A stretch of DNA of 41,824 nucleotides from positions 1-41,824 of IMG/VR virus record IMGVR_UViG_3300037504_000736. One strand, written 5' to 3'. Source of the stretch: a virus. A program made the translations under genes and the position numbers. The notes beneath the pieces are model-generated. The model did not search any database. It was not told where the DNA came from and saw only the letters and a program-made list of their open reading frames with translations. Shown here in pieces: positions 30,989-38,375 of this stretch (its first letter is position 1; the number at the start of each line of letters is the position of its first letter).

Positions 30989-31876
30989 ATGGGCCAGGAC
31001 TCGCGAATTGAGTGGACGGATCACACGTTCAATCCGTGGATTGGGTGCAGCATGGGCTGTGGGTATTGCTACGCGGAGCGGATGAACCGGTGGCGCAAGT
31101 TCGTGCCGGACTGGCGGTCGCCTCGGCTGACCAGCGCATCGATTTGGGATCGCGTCCGTCGCTGGGATTTGGCGGCTCGCGCGGGTTGGCCGGCGCGCGT
31201 GTTCTGCGGGTCGCTGTGCGACTTTTTCGACCCGGAAGTGCCGGACGTTTGGCGACTGCAGGTGCTGCGGGTGATGGCCGAGACGCCGCATCTGCGGTGG
31301 TTGGTGTTGACCAAGCGGCCGGAGTACATGAACTCGCAGTACGGGTCGATCGATGTCGCGTGGCCTTTGCCGAACGTATGGCTGGGGGTGTCGATCACGA
31401 ACCAGGCCGACGCGGGTGCGCGGATCCCGGAGTTGCTGCAGACGCCGGCGACGGGGCGGTTTGTGTCGTGTGAGCCGTTGGTGGGTGCGGTGGATTTGAC
31501 TCGTCTTGGTGGCGATGAATTTGGGTGGGGTCGTCTGGATTCGTTGCTGGGTCTGCGCTACACGCGCGCGAATGCCACCGATACCGGTTGCGAATGGGAA
31601 ACCGAAAAAGCGCGTGGCAGTGTCGACTGGGTCATTGCCGGCGGCATGACGGGGCCCGATGCGACACCGCTGCATCCGGACTGGGTGCGGTCGCTGCGGG
31701 ATCAGTGCCAGGTGGCTGGTGTGCCGTTTTTCTTCAAGCAGTGGGGGGATGTGGTGTATGTCGGCAACGCCAACGCCTCGGGATACCATCTAAAGAGAAT
31801 TGGCAATAAGGCGGCGGGGCGCGGGCTGGACGGGCAGCTCTGGGACCAGGTGCCCGAAGCGCTGGAGGGCCGGTGA
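30989..31876 (+). CDS. phage Gp37/Gp68 family (DUF5131) protein
   Basis: A 295-residue protein from ATG 30989 with GGAGAAGAG upstream. MGQDSRIEWTDHTFNPWIGC then SMGCGYCYAE gives a C20-x3-C24-x2-C27 motif like radical-SAM proteins. RWLVLTKRPEYM, LPNVWLGVSITNQADA and FVSCEPLVG, then SVDWVIAGGMTGPDATPLHP and GVPFFFKQWG, follow the DUF5131 layout closely. Members are common in phages and thought to act on an unknown substrate by radical chemistry. A full-length, intact-looking gene. Confidence 0.88.
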   Translation: MGQDSRIEWTDHTFNPWIGCSMGCGYCYAERMNRWRKFVPDWRSPRLTSASIWDRVRRWDLAARAGWPARVFCGSLCDFFDPEVPDVWRLQVLRVMAETPHLRWLVLTKRPEYMNSQYGSIDVAWPLPNVWLGVSITNQADAGARIPELLQTPATGRFVSCEPLVGAVDLTRLGGDEFGWGRLDSLLGLRYTRANATDTGCEWETEKARGSVDWVIAGGMTGPDATPLHPDWVRSLRDQCQVAGVPFFFKQWGDVVYVGNANASGYHLKRIGNKAAGRGLDGQLWDQVPEALEGR

Positions 31877-32136
31877 TGTGGCCGCGGCCAACGACGACAC
31901 GGGGGAGTGAGGCGCCGCAACGAATTGATGGGCGCAGGGGCCAAACGTCCACCGTCCCCCCATCAGCCACACGGGCAGCGCGCTGCAAAGTCCGAGTGGT
32001 GTGCGAAGGGTAAACCCAGCGGGCGTGACAGCCGGGAGAGACCGGCGCAAATTAGATGGAAGAGAGTAATGGGGCGGGTGATTCGGGCCGAGGCCGATCA
32101 GCAGGACGACTATGACGCAGGGCAAGGGGAGTAGCG
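31877..32136 (+). other. gap between the Gp37-like gene and duplication copy 2
   Basis: No convincing gene. A 75-residue frame at 31907-32134 starts MRRRNELMGAGAKR and is low-complexity. A shorter frame from ATG 32069 would give a 21-residue peptide with TAG at 32132-32134. The region ends in the CGCAGGGCAAGGGGAGTAG that opens the 175-bp repeat. I see no promoter or terminator with confidence. Confidence 0.4.
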
Positions 32137-32290
32137 ATGCCGGAAGAGACGGCGGGGTATTCGGGGCGGCAGGTGGAGACGTGGACGCAGGTCATGGCGG
32201 GGTTGCGTGACCTGGTGGATCGGGCGCGGGAGGAAGGGCGGCGCGAGGGGGTGCGGCGCGGGTATGCGTTGTGCAAGGCGGATGCGGCGG
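32116..32290 (+). repeat. 175-bp duplication, copy 2
   Basis: Matches 28923-29097 with three mismatches. It begins with the same CGCAGGGCAAGGGGAG and continues through the first 50 or so codons of the 100-aa gene at 32137. Confidence 0.85.
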
Positions 32291-32439
32291 CGGCGGTGAA
32301 GCGAGTCTTTGGGACGTCGTCGACGGTGGGTGGCGTCCGGAAAGAGCCCGTAGCCACGACGTCGCGGTTTTTGGATGTGATCGATGGGCTGGTGTGCGGG
32401 GAATGCGAAGGGGGCGTGGAGGATGCCGATGGTCAGTGA
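32137..32439 (+). CDS. duplicated small protein, copy 2 (100 aa)
   Basis: A 100-residue protein (MPEETAGYSGRQVETWTQVM...) sharing the N-terminal module with the 28944 gene. After the repeat it reads KADAAAAVKRVFGTSSTVGG, then FLDVIDGLVCGECEGGVE, with a C-x2-C pair. The ribosome-binding site (AAGGGGAG) is inside the duplicated segment. It overlaps the HD-domain gene start by about ten bases. The function is unknown. Confidence 0.65.
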   Translation: MPEETAGYSGRQVETWTQVMAGLRDLVDRAREEGRREGVRRGYALCKADAAAAVKRVFGTSSTVGGVRKEPVATTSRFLDVIDGLVCGECEGGVEDADGQ

Positions 32440-33142
32440 GACGGCGCGGGACGCGTCCGTGCGTGATTGTGAGTGTGGGCGGACGAAGCGGGAGGTGCCG
32501 CAGCGCGACGGCGGTGCGGTGGAGTATTTCGACTGTGCGTGTGTGTCGGGAGACTGGTGCCAGACGTGGAGCGGCGGGCAGGCGCATCCGCTGGCGCTGT
32601 TGCCGCGGGAGGTGCGGCTGGAGGACATTGCCAACGCGCTGGCCAATCAGTGCCGGTTTGCCGGCCACTGCCGCCGGCCGTATTCGGTCGCGCAGCATTC
32701 GCTGTGGGTCGCCGCGCGCGTGGCCGCGCTCACCGACGACGTGGACACGATCCTGTGGGGACTCATGCACGACGCCGGCGAAGCGTACCTGCCGGATCTG
32801 CCTCGCCCTATCAAACACGCGGTGCGGATCCACACGCCCTATGGCGGCAAGCTGACCTGGTCGGAAGCCGAGGACCTGGTGTTGGCCGCCGTGGCCGAGG
32901 CGCTGGGGCTGGTGTGGCCGCGGCCGGCGTCGATGTGCGCGATCGTAAAGCAGGCGGACAACGAGGCGTTGGTGTACGAGGCGCGCGACGTGATGGCGCC
33001 GCCGGAGGTCGCTTGGGTATCGGGCGAGGTGTCTGCCACGGGTCCGGAGCTGCGGGAGATGGGGCGCGAGGAAGTGGTGCGGGCGTTTTTGCGGGAGTAC
33101 GGCCGGTTGTGGTCGCAGCAGTGGTCTGAAAGGAGCGCGTGA
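32429..33142 (+). CDS. HD-superfamily hydrolase
   Basis: A 237-residue protein. ATG 32429 is preferred over 32423 because GGAGG (32418-32422) is then six bases upstream. After a 55-residue Cys-containing N-terminus, ANALANQCRFAGHC and RPYSVAQHSLWVA (His90) are followed by the LWGLMHDAGEAYLPDLPRPI block with His114-Asp115, typical of HD phosphohydrolases. Later QADNEALVYEARDVMA may supply the last Asp. Phage members commonly act on nucleotides (dNMP or dNTP pools) or (p)ppGpp-like substrates; the exact one is unknown. Confidence 0.8.
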   Translation: MVSETARDASVRDCECGRTKREVPQRDGGAVEYFDCACVSGDWCQTWSGGQAHPLALLPREVRLEDIANALANQCRFAGHCRRPYSVAQHSLWVAARVAALTDDVDTILWGLMHDAGEAYLPDLPRPIKHAVRIHTPYGGKLTWSEAEDLVLAAVAEALGLVWPRPASMCAIVKQADNEALVYEARDVMAPPEVAWVSGEVSATGPELREMGREEVVRAFLREYGRLWSQQWSERSA

Positions 33143-33585
33143 TGGGCAAGGTAACGGTGATTTACTTGGAGTGTGAGGGGCCGGATGCGTTGGGGGAGGT
33201 CCGCCAGACGCTCGACGCGATGCTGCGGCGGGAGGATCGGCCGGTTGCGGTGGCGGCCGGGCGGGCGGAGCCGGCGCGGACGGTCAGCGTGGCGTCGGAC
33301 GTGGTTGGCGAGTTGCCGGCGACTGACGACGCGGGCGGCGACGATGCGGACACGGCGGGGCCGTACACGGTGGAGCGGCCGGCTGCGGGGCTGGGGGCGC
33401 GCATCCGCGCGGGGCGCAGCGAGGAGAAACTGAGCGTGGCGGAGCTGGCCGACGCGGTCGGGGTGTCGACGGCGACGATCTACAGCTGGCAGGCGGAACG
33501 CACGCAGCCGGGTAACCATCACCTGGACGCGCTGGCCACGGCACTGGACTGCTCGCTGACGTGGCTAATCGGGGCAGATTCATGA
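33142..33585 (+). CDS. HTH (XRE-type) regulatory protein
   Basis: A 147-residue protein from ATG 33142 with AAAGGAG seven bases upstream, overlapping the HD gene's stop. The C-terminal part (about 83-143) is a helix-turn-helix: GLGARIRAGRSEEKLSVAEL, DAVGVSTATIYSWQAERT, then a HLDALATALDCSLTWLIG helix as in Cro/CI-type proteins. The N-terminus (VTVIYLECEGPDALGEV) is a separate small domain joined by an acidic linker. Probably controls an early or middle promoter. Confidence 0.72.
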   Translation: MGKVTVIYLECEGPDALGEVRQTLDAMLRREDRPVAVAAGRAEPARTVSVASDVVGELPATDDAGGDDADTAGPYTVERPAAGLGARIRAGRSEEKLSVAELADAVGVSTATIYSWQAERTQPGNHHLDALATALDCSLTWLIGADS

Positions 33586-33755
33586 CCCGGTGTCGGCATT
33601 GCGGGGCGTCGGCGTGGGACCGGCTGGCGAGGCTGCCGCGGGTGGCGGTGTATCGGTGTCGGTCTTGCGGCCGGACACGCTCGGAGGGGCGGCGGCCGCT
33701 GGTGGCGGTGGCGGGTGCGGCGTTGGGGACGCGGTTTAAGAAGGTGCAGGGGTAG
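33582..33755 (+). CDS. small zinc-ribbon protein, 57 aa
   Basis: A 57-residue protein from ATG 33582, overlapping the HTH gene's stop (ATGA). It has two C-x2-C pairs (RCRHCGAS, YRCRSCGRTRSE) spaced like a zinc ribbon, and a basic C-terminus (GTRFKKVQG). It could be a transcription or DNA-binding adaptor; no family is recognised. Confidence 0.6.
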   Translation: MTRCRHCGASAWDRLARLPRVAVYRCRSCGRTRSEGRRPLVAVAGAALGTRFKKVQG

Positions 33756-33760
33756 GGGAG

Positions 33761-34060
33761 ATGGCAGACATGTCACTGCAAGGCAGTAAATACCCGACGG
33801 TGATGCAGATGCTGTTGTCGCTGGAAGACAGCGAGGATTTGCAGCCGGAGGACACGATTCAGGGCGCAGTCAAGCGGTACCTGGAGCTGGCGGAGTATGA
33901 GGGCCTGTGGTGTCCGGACGTGCCGTGCGGCTGCCGGCTGGATGGTCTGATGCCGTGCGGTGAGGTGTCGGACGAGTGCCAGGCGGGGTATGTGCTGTCC
34001 TGCGACGGCATGTGTGACAGCGGGAACTGCGCGTGGCATATCGGTAAGCGGGAGGTGTAG
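33761..34060 (+). CDS. small Cys-rich acidic protein, 99 aa
   Basis: A 99-residue protein, MADMSLQGSKYPTVMQMLLS..., with a Cys-rich second half (WCPDVPCGCRLDGLMPC, then ECQAGYVLSCDGMCDSGNC). It starts at ATG 33761 (or 33770) with a purine-rich GGGGAG upstream. Metal or disulfide binding is likely. No family is recognised. Confidence 0.6.
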   Translation: MADMSLQGSKYPTVMQMLLSLEDSEDLQPEDTIQGAVKRYLELAEYEGLWCPDVPCGCRLDGLMPCGEVSDECQAGYVLSCDGMCDSGNCAWHIGKREV

Positions 34061-34062
34061 GG

Positions 34063-34308
34063 ATGGCGATGGTGGGGATTGTGTATGTGTGTCTGGGGGT
34101 GATGGCGGCGGTGATTGCCGTTCGTATGACCGAGCCGCAGCGCAGCGGCGGGTGGTTGGGCGTGGTGCTGGTGGTCGCGGTCGCGCTGGCGGCCTGGTGG
34201 GTGGTGTTGTTGGTGTGCCTGGGCATGTGGTGGGAGGCGGCGCGGCGGCGCCGGCGGGAGGAGTTGCGGGGGAGTCGGTCGCGGGTGTTTCGGGCGGTGC
34301 GGAGGTAG
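34063..34308 (+). CDS. small membrane protein, 81 aa
   Basis: An 81-residue protein with two hydrophobic stretches (about 2-21, and 31-56 rich in Val/Ala/Trp) and a very basic, Arg-rich C-terminus (AARRRRREELRGS). ATG 34063 follows the previous stop closely. It might be an inner-membrane host-takeover or exclusion protein. No family is recognised. Confidence 0.6.
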   Translation: MAMVGIVYVCLGVMAAVIAVRMTEPQRSGGWLGVVLVVAVALAAWWVVLLVCLGMWWEAARRRRREELRGSRSRVFRAVRR

Positions 34309-34312
34309 GGCT

Positions 34313-35545
34313 GTGGCGTTGAAGGCTCCATTCCCCTGGTTTGGCGGTAAGTCGCGGGTCGCTCGGTTGGTCTGGGAGCGGTTTGGGGCGGACGTGCGGA
34401 ATTACGTGGAGCCGTTTTTCGGGAGCGGTGCCGTGCTGTTGCGGCGGCCGGGCTTTGATGCGCAGCGGGCGCCGATTGAGACGATCAACGATTTGGATTG
34501 CCTCGTGGGGAATTTCTGGCGGGCGGTGCAGGTGGATCCGGAGGCGGTGGCGTACTGGGCGGATTCGCCGGTGAACGAGGCGGATCTGCATGCGCGGCAT
34601 CGGTGGCTGCATCGGGCGGTGCGGGAGGCCTGGGCGGAGATGGGGGGGATTGCGGCGTGGCGCGAGCGGCTGACGCATGACCCGGAGTTTTGCGACGTGC
34701 GGATCGCGGGCTGGTGGTGCTGGGGGTTGAGCTGCTGGATCGGTGACAACTGGTGTCGGATCGAGGAAGGCGCGGCGGCGGGGCGGGGCGTGCACTCGGC
34801 GGCGGGTGGTCAGAGTGGGCGGGGTATGGAGCGGATGCCGGAGTTGAAGCGGGACCGTGGATTGCATCAGGCGGCGGAGGACTACAGGACCGATGCCAAG
34901 CGACCAGTTTTGGCCTACAACGTCGGGCGGGGCGTGCATTCGGACGCGGTGCCAAGCAAGACGTTGTTGGGTGGCGGCCGCATCGGCAAGGGTGTTCACA
35001 GCGGCGGACTGGCCAAAGATGGCACGCAGACCGAGGTGTACTCGCGTGATCGACCGGCGGACGTGTGTTGGGAGCAGAAGCCATCGCTGAGCAAGGGCGG
35101 CGAGGGAATCCATCGGCCGCGCCTGGAAATCTTCACCTGGTTGCAGGCGCTGAGTACTCGGCTGCGGCGGGTGCGGGTGTGCTGCGGGGACTGGTCGCGG
35201 ATCTGCGGTCCGTCGCCGACGTTCAAGATCGGCATGACGGCGGTGTTTTTGGATCCGCCGTATGGCGCGAGCGATCGCGACAAGGTGTACAGCACCGACA
35301 GCCTGGCGGTGGCGTCGGAGGTGCGGGCGTGGTGCCTGTCAAACGGCGCCAACCCGAAGCTGCGCATTGCGCTGTGCGGCTATGCGGGTGAGGGGCACGA
35401 GGTTTTGGAGGACCAGGGCTGGTCGGTGGTCCACTGGAAGGCGGCCGGCGGGTACGCCGCGCGCAACAAGACGAATCAGAATGCGGGCCGGGAGCGGATC
35501 TGGTTTTCGCCGGCGTGTCTGGACCCGCGGCCGACGTTGTTTTGA
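34313..35545 (+). CDS. D12-class N6-adenine DNA methyltransferase
   Basis: A 410-residue protein, GTG 34313 with GGAGG upstream. N-terminal FPWFGGKSRV and NYVEPFFGSGAVLL form the SAM-binding part, and DPPYGASD (314-321) the catalytic motif IV of D12 (Dam-like) enzymes. The C-terminus has the phage-typical VLEDQGWSVVHWKAAGGY and RERIWFSP. Between them is a long Gly-rich insert with near-repeats GRGVHSAAGG, GRGVHSDAVP and GKGVHSGGLA, presumed target recognition or linker. It methylates adenine in an unknown site, perhaps protecting phage DNA. Confidence 0.88.
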   Translation: MALKAPFPWFGGKSRVARLVWERFGADVRNYVEPFFGSGAVLLRRPGFDAQRAPIETINDLDCLVGNFWRAVQVDPEAVAYWADSPVNEADLHARHRWLHRAVREAWAEMGGIAAWRERLTHDPEFCDVRIAGWWCWGLSCWIGDNWCRIEEGAAAGRGVHSAAGGQSGRGMERMPELKRDRGLHQAAEDYRTDAKRPVLAYNVGRGVHSDAVPSKTLLGGGRIGKGVHSGGLAKDGTQTEVYSRDRPADVCWEQKPSLSKGGEGIHRPRLEIFTWLQALSTRLRRVRVCCGDWSRICGPSPTFKIGMTAVFLDPPYGASDRDKVYSTDSLAVASEVRAWCLSNGANPKLRIALCGYAGEGHEVLEDQGWSVVHWKAAGGYAARNKTNQNAGRERIWFSPACLDPRPTLF

Positions 35546-35556
35546 GGGGGAGCGTG

Positions 35557-35946
35557 ATGGCGTACACACCGCGGCAGTTGGAGGTGTTGGGGTTGATTCG
35601 GGAGTGGCTGGATCAGCGGGGGTATGCGCCGACGTATGCGGAGCTGGGGGAGCGGCTGGGGGTGACGGCGGTGTGTGTGCTGGAGCATGTCCAGGCGTTG
35701 ATCAAGAAGGGGGCGCTGCGGCGGGAGAAGTTCAAGGCGCGGTCGCTGGAGCTGGTGGACTGGGATTTTGACCGGCCGCGGGAGCGCGCGCGGGAGCGGG
35801 AGCATGCGGAGCTGCTGGATCAGATCGGGCGCGACCGCGCGGCGATCCGGGATCTGGAGGCGACGTTGCGGGAGGTGCTGGTGCTGCTGCAGATGGGCCA
35901 GGCAGACGCGGCGCGAACGCGGTGTGCGGTGGCGATGGGGGTGTGA
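35557..35946 (+). CDS. LexA-type winged-helix DNA-binding protein without protease
   Basis: A 129-residue protein from ATG 35557 with GAGGGGGAG upstream. The first 60 residues, MAYTPRQLEVLGLIREWLDQ, GYAPTYAELGERLGVTAVCV then LEHVQALIKKGALRREK, match the winged-helix DNA-binding part of LexA. The rest is a coiled coil (RERAREREHAELLDQIGRDR) ending in a short helix. No Ser/Lys protease domain follows. It could compete for LexA-like operators or regulate phage genes. Confidence 0.7.
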   Translation: MAYTPRQLEVLGLIREWLDQRGYAPTYAELGERLGVTAVCVLEHVQALIKKGALRREKFKARSLELVDWDFDRPRERAREREHAELLDQIGRDRAAIRDLEATLREVLVLLQMGQADAARTRCAVAMGV

Positions 35947-35948
35947 TA

Positions 35949-36902
35949 GTGAAAGACAGGCAACCGTTTGACCGTGAACGCCCCTGCGTCGTCTCCTTTT
36001 CGGGCGGCAAAGACAGCGTTGCCACGTGGCTGTACCTGACCCGGGAGTTGTGTCTGCCGAACATCGTCTGTGTGTTTGCGGACACCGGACACGAGGCAGA
36101 GCAGACCTACGCTTACCTCGATCTGCTGGAACGGGAACACGGGCTTTCGCTGGTGCGTGTGCAGGGCCAGATATCACAGCTGATGAAGACGAAAAAGCCT
36201 GAATGGGTTCCGCAATCGTGGCTCGATGATGACCTGCCGCTGACCATGGAGCGGCTGTGCGTGTGGAAGCGGCGCTTCCCATCGGCCACACACCGGTTCT
36301 GCACCACCGAACTCAAGCTGGTGCCTCTGCGGAGATACGTGGAGCAGTACCCGGACTGCGTGATGGTCTCGGGCGTGCGCGCGGAGGAGTCCCCGAGGCG
36401 CGCCAACCTTGCCACGTGGGCCTATGACGACTTCATGAGTCGAGACCGCTGGTTGCCGATCCACGGCTGGTCGCATCGACAGGTGTTTGGCATTCACAAC
36501 TGGAACGGCGTTCCGGTAAACCCGCTGTATCTGCAGGGATGCAGCCGCGTGGGGTGCTGGCCCTGTATCCATGCACGCAAGTCGGAGTTGGCATCTATCG
36601 CGCTGCGCCACCCGGAATGTTTTGAGCGCCTGACTGCCATGGAGCGACACGCTGCGCAACTGTGTGGCAAACCCATCATGACGTTTTTCTCACGCGACAA
36701 AACGGCGTTGGAATACCGTTCACATGTCGATGCTGCAACTGGTCTGCGTGTGGCAGACGCAGAGGACGTGCTGCGTTGGGCGCTTGGTGCGGCGTCTCAA
36801 TACCCACAGGACTCCATGTTTGCAAACGTCGCGGTTCCATTGGACGAAGGCGAGGACCTGGAAGCCGAGGCGTGTTCGAGCGCCTATGGGCTGTGTGAAT
36901 GA
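35949..36902 (+). CDS. PAPS-reductase-like / PP-loop sulfurtransferase-type protein
   Basis: A 317-residue protein from GTG 35949 (GTG 35943 also possible). Motifs are SFSGGKDSVAT (PP-loop SGGKDS at 18-23), VCVFADTGHEAEQT, the late CTTELK, GVRAEES, and a C198-x4-C203-x2-C206 motif (GCSRVGCWPCIHARK) like the cysteines of DndC and related proteins. It may activate sulfur or bind an Fe-S cluster. Together with the two methyltransferases this could be part of a DNA or tRNA modification set, but no phosphorothioation operon is seen. Confidence 0.8.
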   Translation: MKDRQPFDRERPCVVSFSGGKDSVATWLYLTRELCLPNIVCVFADTGHEAEQTYAYLDLLEREHGLSLVRVQGQISQLMKTKKPEWVPQSWLDDDLPLTMERLCVWKRRFPSATHRFCTTELKLVPLRRYVEQYPDCVMVSGVRAEESPRRANLATWAYDDFMSRDRWLPIHGWSHRQVFGIHNWNGVPVNPLYLQGCSRVGCWPCIHARKSELASIALRHPECFERLTAMERHAAQLCGKPIMTFFSRDKTALEYRSHVDAATGLRVADAEDVLRWALGAASQYPQDSMFANVAVPLDEGEDLEAEACSSAYGLCE

Positions 36903-36973
36903 GCCGCCGTGCGGCGAGGCGGTGTTTGCGACTCAGGGGGTAGGGTAAACGAGCAAACAGGGGGTTTGAGAGT

Positions 36974-37195
36974 GTGAACAAGCAAACGCTCTACAAAGCC
37001 GAACGAGAACAGGCCGAGGTGCGCCTCTTGCTGAGACAGACCGAGGACGCGGAATACCAGGCATGGTGCAAGCGATATCGAGAGGTCCAGACCATCAAGA
37101 CCGACAAGGGACTGCGCGAACGTGTCGAGCTACTGGAAGACGAACTGGAATGGATGCGTGGACGGAGGTCTCAGGATGATCCTCTACAACGATAG
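36974..37195 (+). CDS. small coiled-coil protein, 73 aa
   Basis: A 73-residue protein starting GTG 36974. Highly charged and helical, MNKQTLYKAEREQAEVRLLL then LRERVELLEDELEWMRGRRS, so a coiled coil is likely. It overlaps the methyltransferase start by 20 bases. The ribosome-binding site is weak. It is separated from the PAPS-like gene by 71 bases in which I see nothing notable. The function is unknown. Confidence 0.55.
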   Translation: MNKQTLYKAEREQAEVRLLLRQTEDAEYQAWCKRYREVQTIKTDKGLRERVELLEDELEWMRGRRSQDDPLQR

Positions 37196-38273
37196 CGACC
37201 GCAAAGTCTGCGCTTGGATCACCGAGATTATAAGGGCAGGACACCTGCCGGAAGGACTGGTTGATGAGCGACCAATCGAGGAACTCAGCCCGGACGACTG
37301 CGAAGGCACATCGCATTTTTTCTGCGGCGTCGGAGGCTGGCCGCTCGCCTTGGCGCTTGCCGGATGGCCAGACAGTATTCCCGTTTGGACGGGATCTTGT
37401 CCCTGTCAGCCGTTCAGCGTCGCCGGGAAACGCAAGGGCACAAAAGACGTGCGACACGTCTGGCCAATCTGGCGCGAACTTATTGAGCACTGCACACCTC
37501 CAATCATCTTTGGAGAGCAGGTTGCGTCAAAGGATGGGCGCGCTTGGCTCTGCGGAGTACGTGATGACTTGGAAGCATTGGGATATGCAGTCGGGGCCGC
37601 CGATCTGTGCGCTGCGGGCGCGGGCGAGGAAGCCGAAGGACGGATTGTGCGTGGCAATCAGATTACTTACGAGCGAATCATCTGCGGAGCGCCACACATC
37701 CGACAACGGCTGTACTGGATGGCCTACGCCGGATGCGAATGCGATGAACGACGGAGAGACGCTGACAAGCTGGCAGGATCGGGCCAAGCAACTGAAGAAG
37801 AAGCACGGCAACGGCAACGGCGCCGGGATGCCAATTGCGATAGCTGCGCAGTTGGCGGGATGGCCTACGACGAACGCGAGGGGAGACGACTGGAGCCCCA
37901 ACGCAAGCAAGAAGAGCATGAGCGGCCACATGCTGGGTGCTGTAGCATGCTTGGCGGGGTGGGTGACGTGCTCGGCGAGGGACCACAAAGACAGCGCTGG
38001 AATGGCGACAGAAGCGACCAACCCAGACGGCAGCCGTCGCAAGCGCATCGACCAGCTACCTCGCCAAGCGCGCTTGGCCAATGGTCCGACTTCGACATCA
38101 TCCCCTGTCGAGACGACAAAGCCCGGCGCGTTGAATCCGGCACATTCCCGCTGGCTCATGGGGTTCCCGCCCGAGTGGTGCGACTGCGCGGTTACGGCAA
38201 TGCAATCGTTCCCCCGCTCGCAGTCGAATTTATCAAAGCGTCCCTTGAGGCATTGCGTGAGGCTGGGGGGTAG
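37176..38273 (+). CDS. C5-cytosine DNA methyltransferase (frame A of a dual-coding region)
   Basis: A 365-residue protein from ATG 37176 with GGAGG seven bases upstream. [18 protein letters not shown] is motif [16 protein letters not shown] holds the catalytic Cys77 in motif IV (Pro-Cys-Gln). IIFGEQVAS and [17 protein letters not shown] continue the family. [20 protein letters not shown] and [13 protein letters not shown] close it. The middle (about 200-290) is a charged, low-complexity spacer. From 37264 to its end the DNA is also open and family-like in frame +1. It methylates cytosine in an unknown target, for protection or regulation. Confidence 0.88.
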   Translation: MILYNDSDRKVCAWITEIIRAGHLPEGLVDERPIEELSPDDCEGTSHFFCGVGGWPLALALAGWPDSIPVWTGSCPCQPFSVAGKRKGTKDVRHVWPIWRELIEHCTPPIIFGEQVASKDGRAWLCGVRDDLEALGYAVGAADLCAAGAGEEAEGRIVRGNQITYERIICGAPHIRQRLYWMAYAGCECDERRRDADKLAGSGQATEEEARQRQRRRDANCDSCAVGGMAYDEREGRRLEPQRKQEEHERPHAGCCSMLGGVGDVLGEGPQRQRWNGDRSDQPRRQPSQAHRPATSPSALGQWSDFDIIPCRDDKARRVESGTFPLAHGVPARVVRLRGYGNAIVPPLAVEFIKASLEALREAGG

Positions 38274-38277
38274 CTGA
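37264..38277 (+). CDS. overlapping methyltransferase-associated protein (frame B of a dual-coding region)
   Basis: A 337-residue open frame, +1 relative to the methyltransferase and lying almost entirely inside it. ATG 37264 has its own Shine-Dalgarno (GGAAGGA at 37250-37256, seven bases away). The protein is not noise-like. [20 protein letters not shown] and [14 protein letters not shown], then repeated GW(P/V)T units, [30 protein letters not shown] and [18 protein letters not shown] resemble a family I recall from phage genomes, annotated as methyltransferase or hypothetical. Its stop overlaps the next ATG. Its function may be to modulate or target the methyltransferase; that is inference. 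Confidence 0.65.
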   Translation: MSDQSRNSARTTAKAHRIFSAASEAGRSPWRLPDGQTVFPFGRDLVPVSRSASPGNARAQKTCDTSGQSGANLLSTAHLQSSLESRLRQRMGALGSAEYVMTWKHWDMQSGPPICALRARARKPKDGLCVAIRLLTSESSAERHTSDNGCTGWPTPDANAMNDGETLTSWQDRAKQLKKKHGNGNGAGMPIAIAAQLAGWPTTNARGDDWSPNASKKSMSGHMLGAVACLAGWVTCSARDHKDSAGMATEATNPDGSRRKRIDQLPRQARLANGPTSTSSPVETTKPGALNPAHSRWLMGFPPEWCDCAVTAMQSFPRSQSNLSKRPLRHCVRLGGS

Positions 38278-38375
38278 TGGCAGACCACGGACTATTCGGA
38301 CAATCAGATGCGCCTGCAGTGGCTCAGATGGAGCCACTGACGAACTGCATGACTACTAGACAGGCGCGCCGATGA
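38277..38375 (+). CDS. micro-protein, 32 aa, before the primase
   Basis: A 32-residue frame, ATG 38277 with GGGGGG six bases upstream. It overlaps the frame B stop (TGATG) and the primase start (ATGA). [20 protein letters not shown] then TNCMTTRQARR. The tight coupling at both ends supports translation. It could simply carry ribosomes into the primase gene, which has no strong ribosome-binding site of its own. Confidence 0.45.
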   Translation: MADHGLFGQSDAPAVAQMEPLTNCMTTRQARR

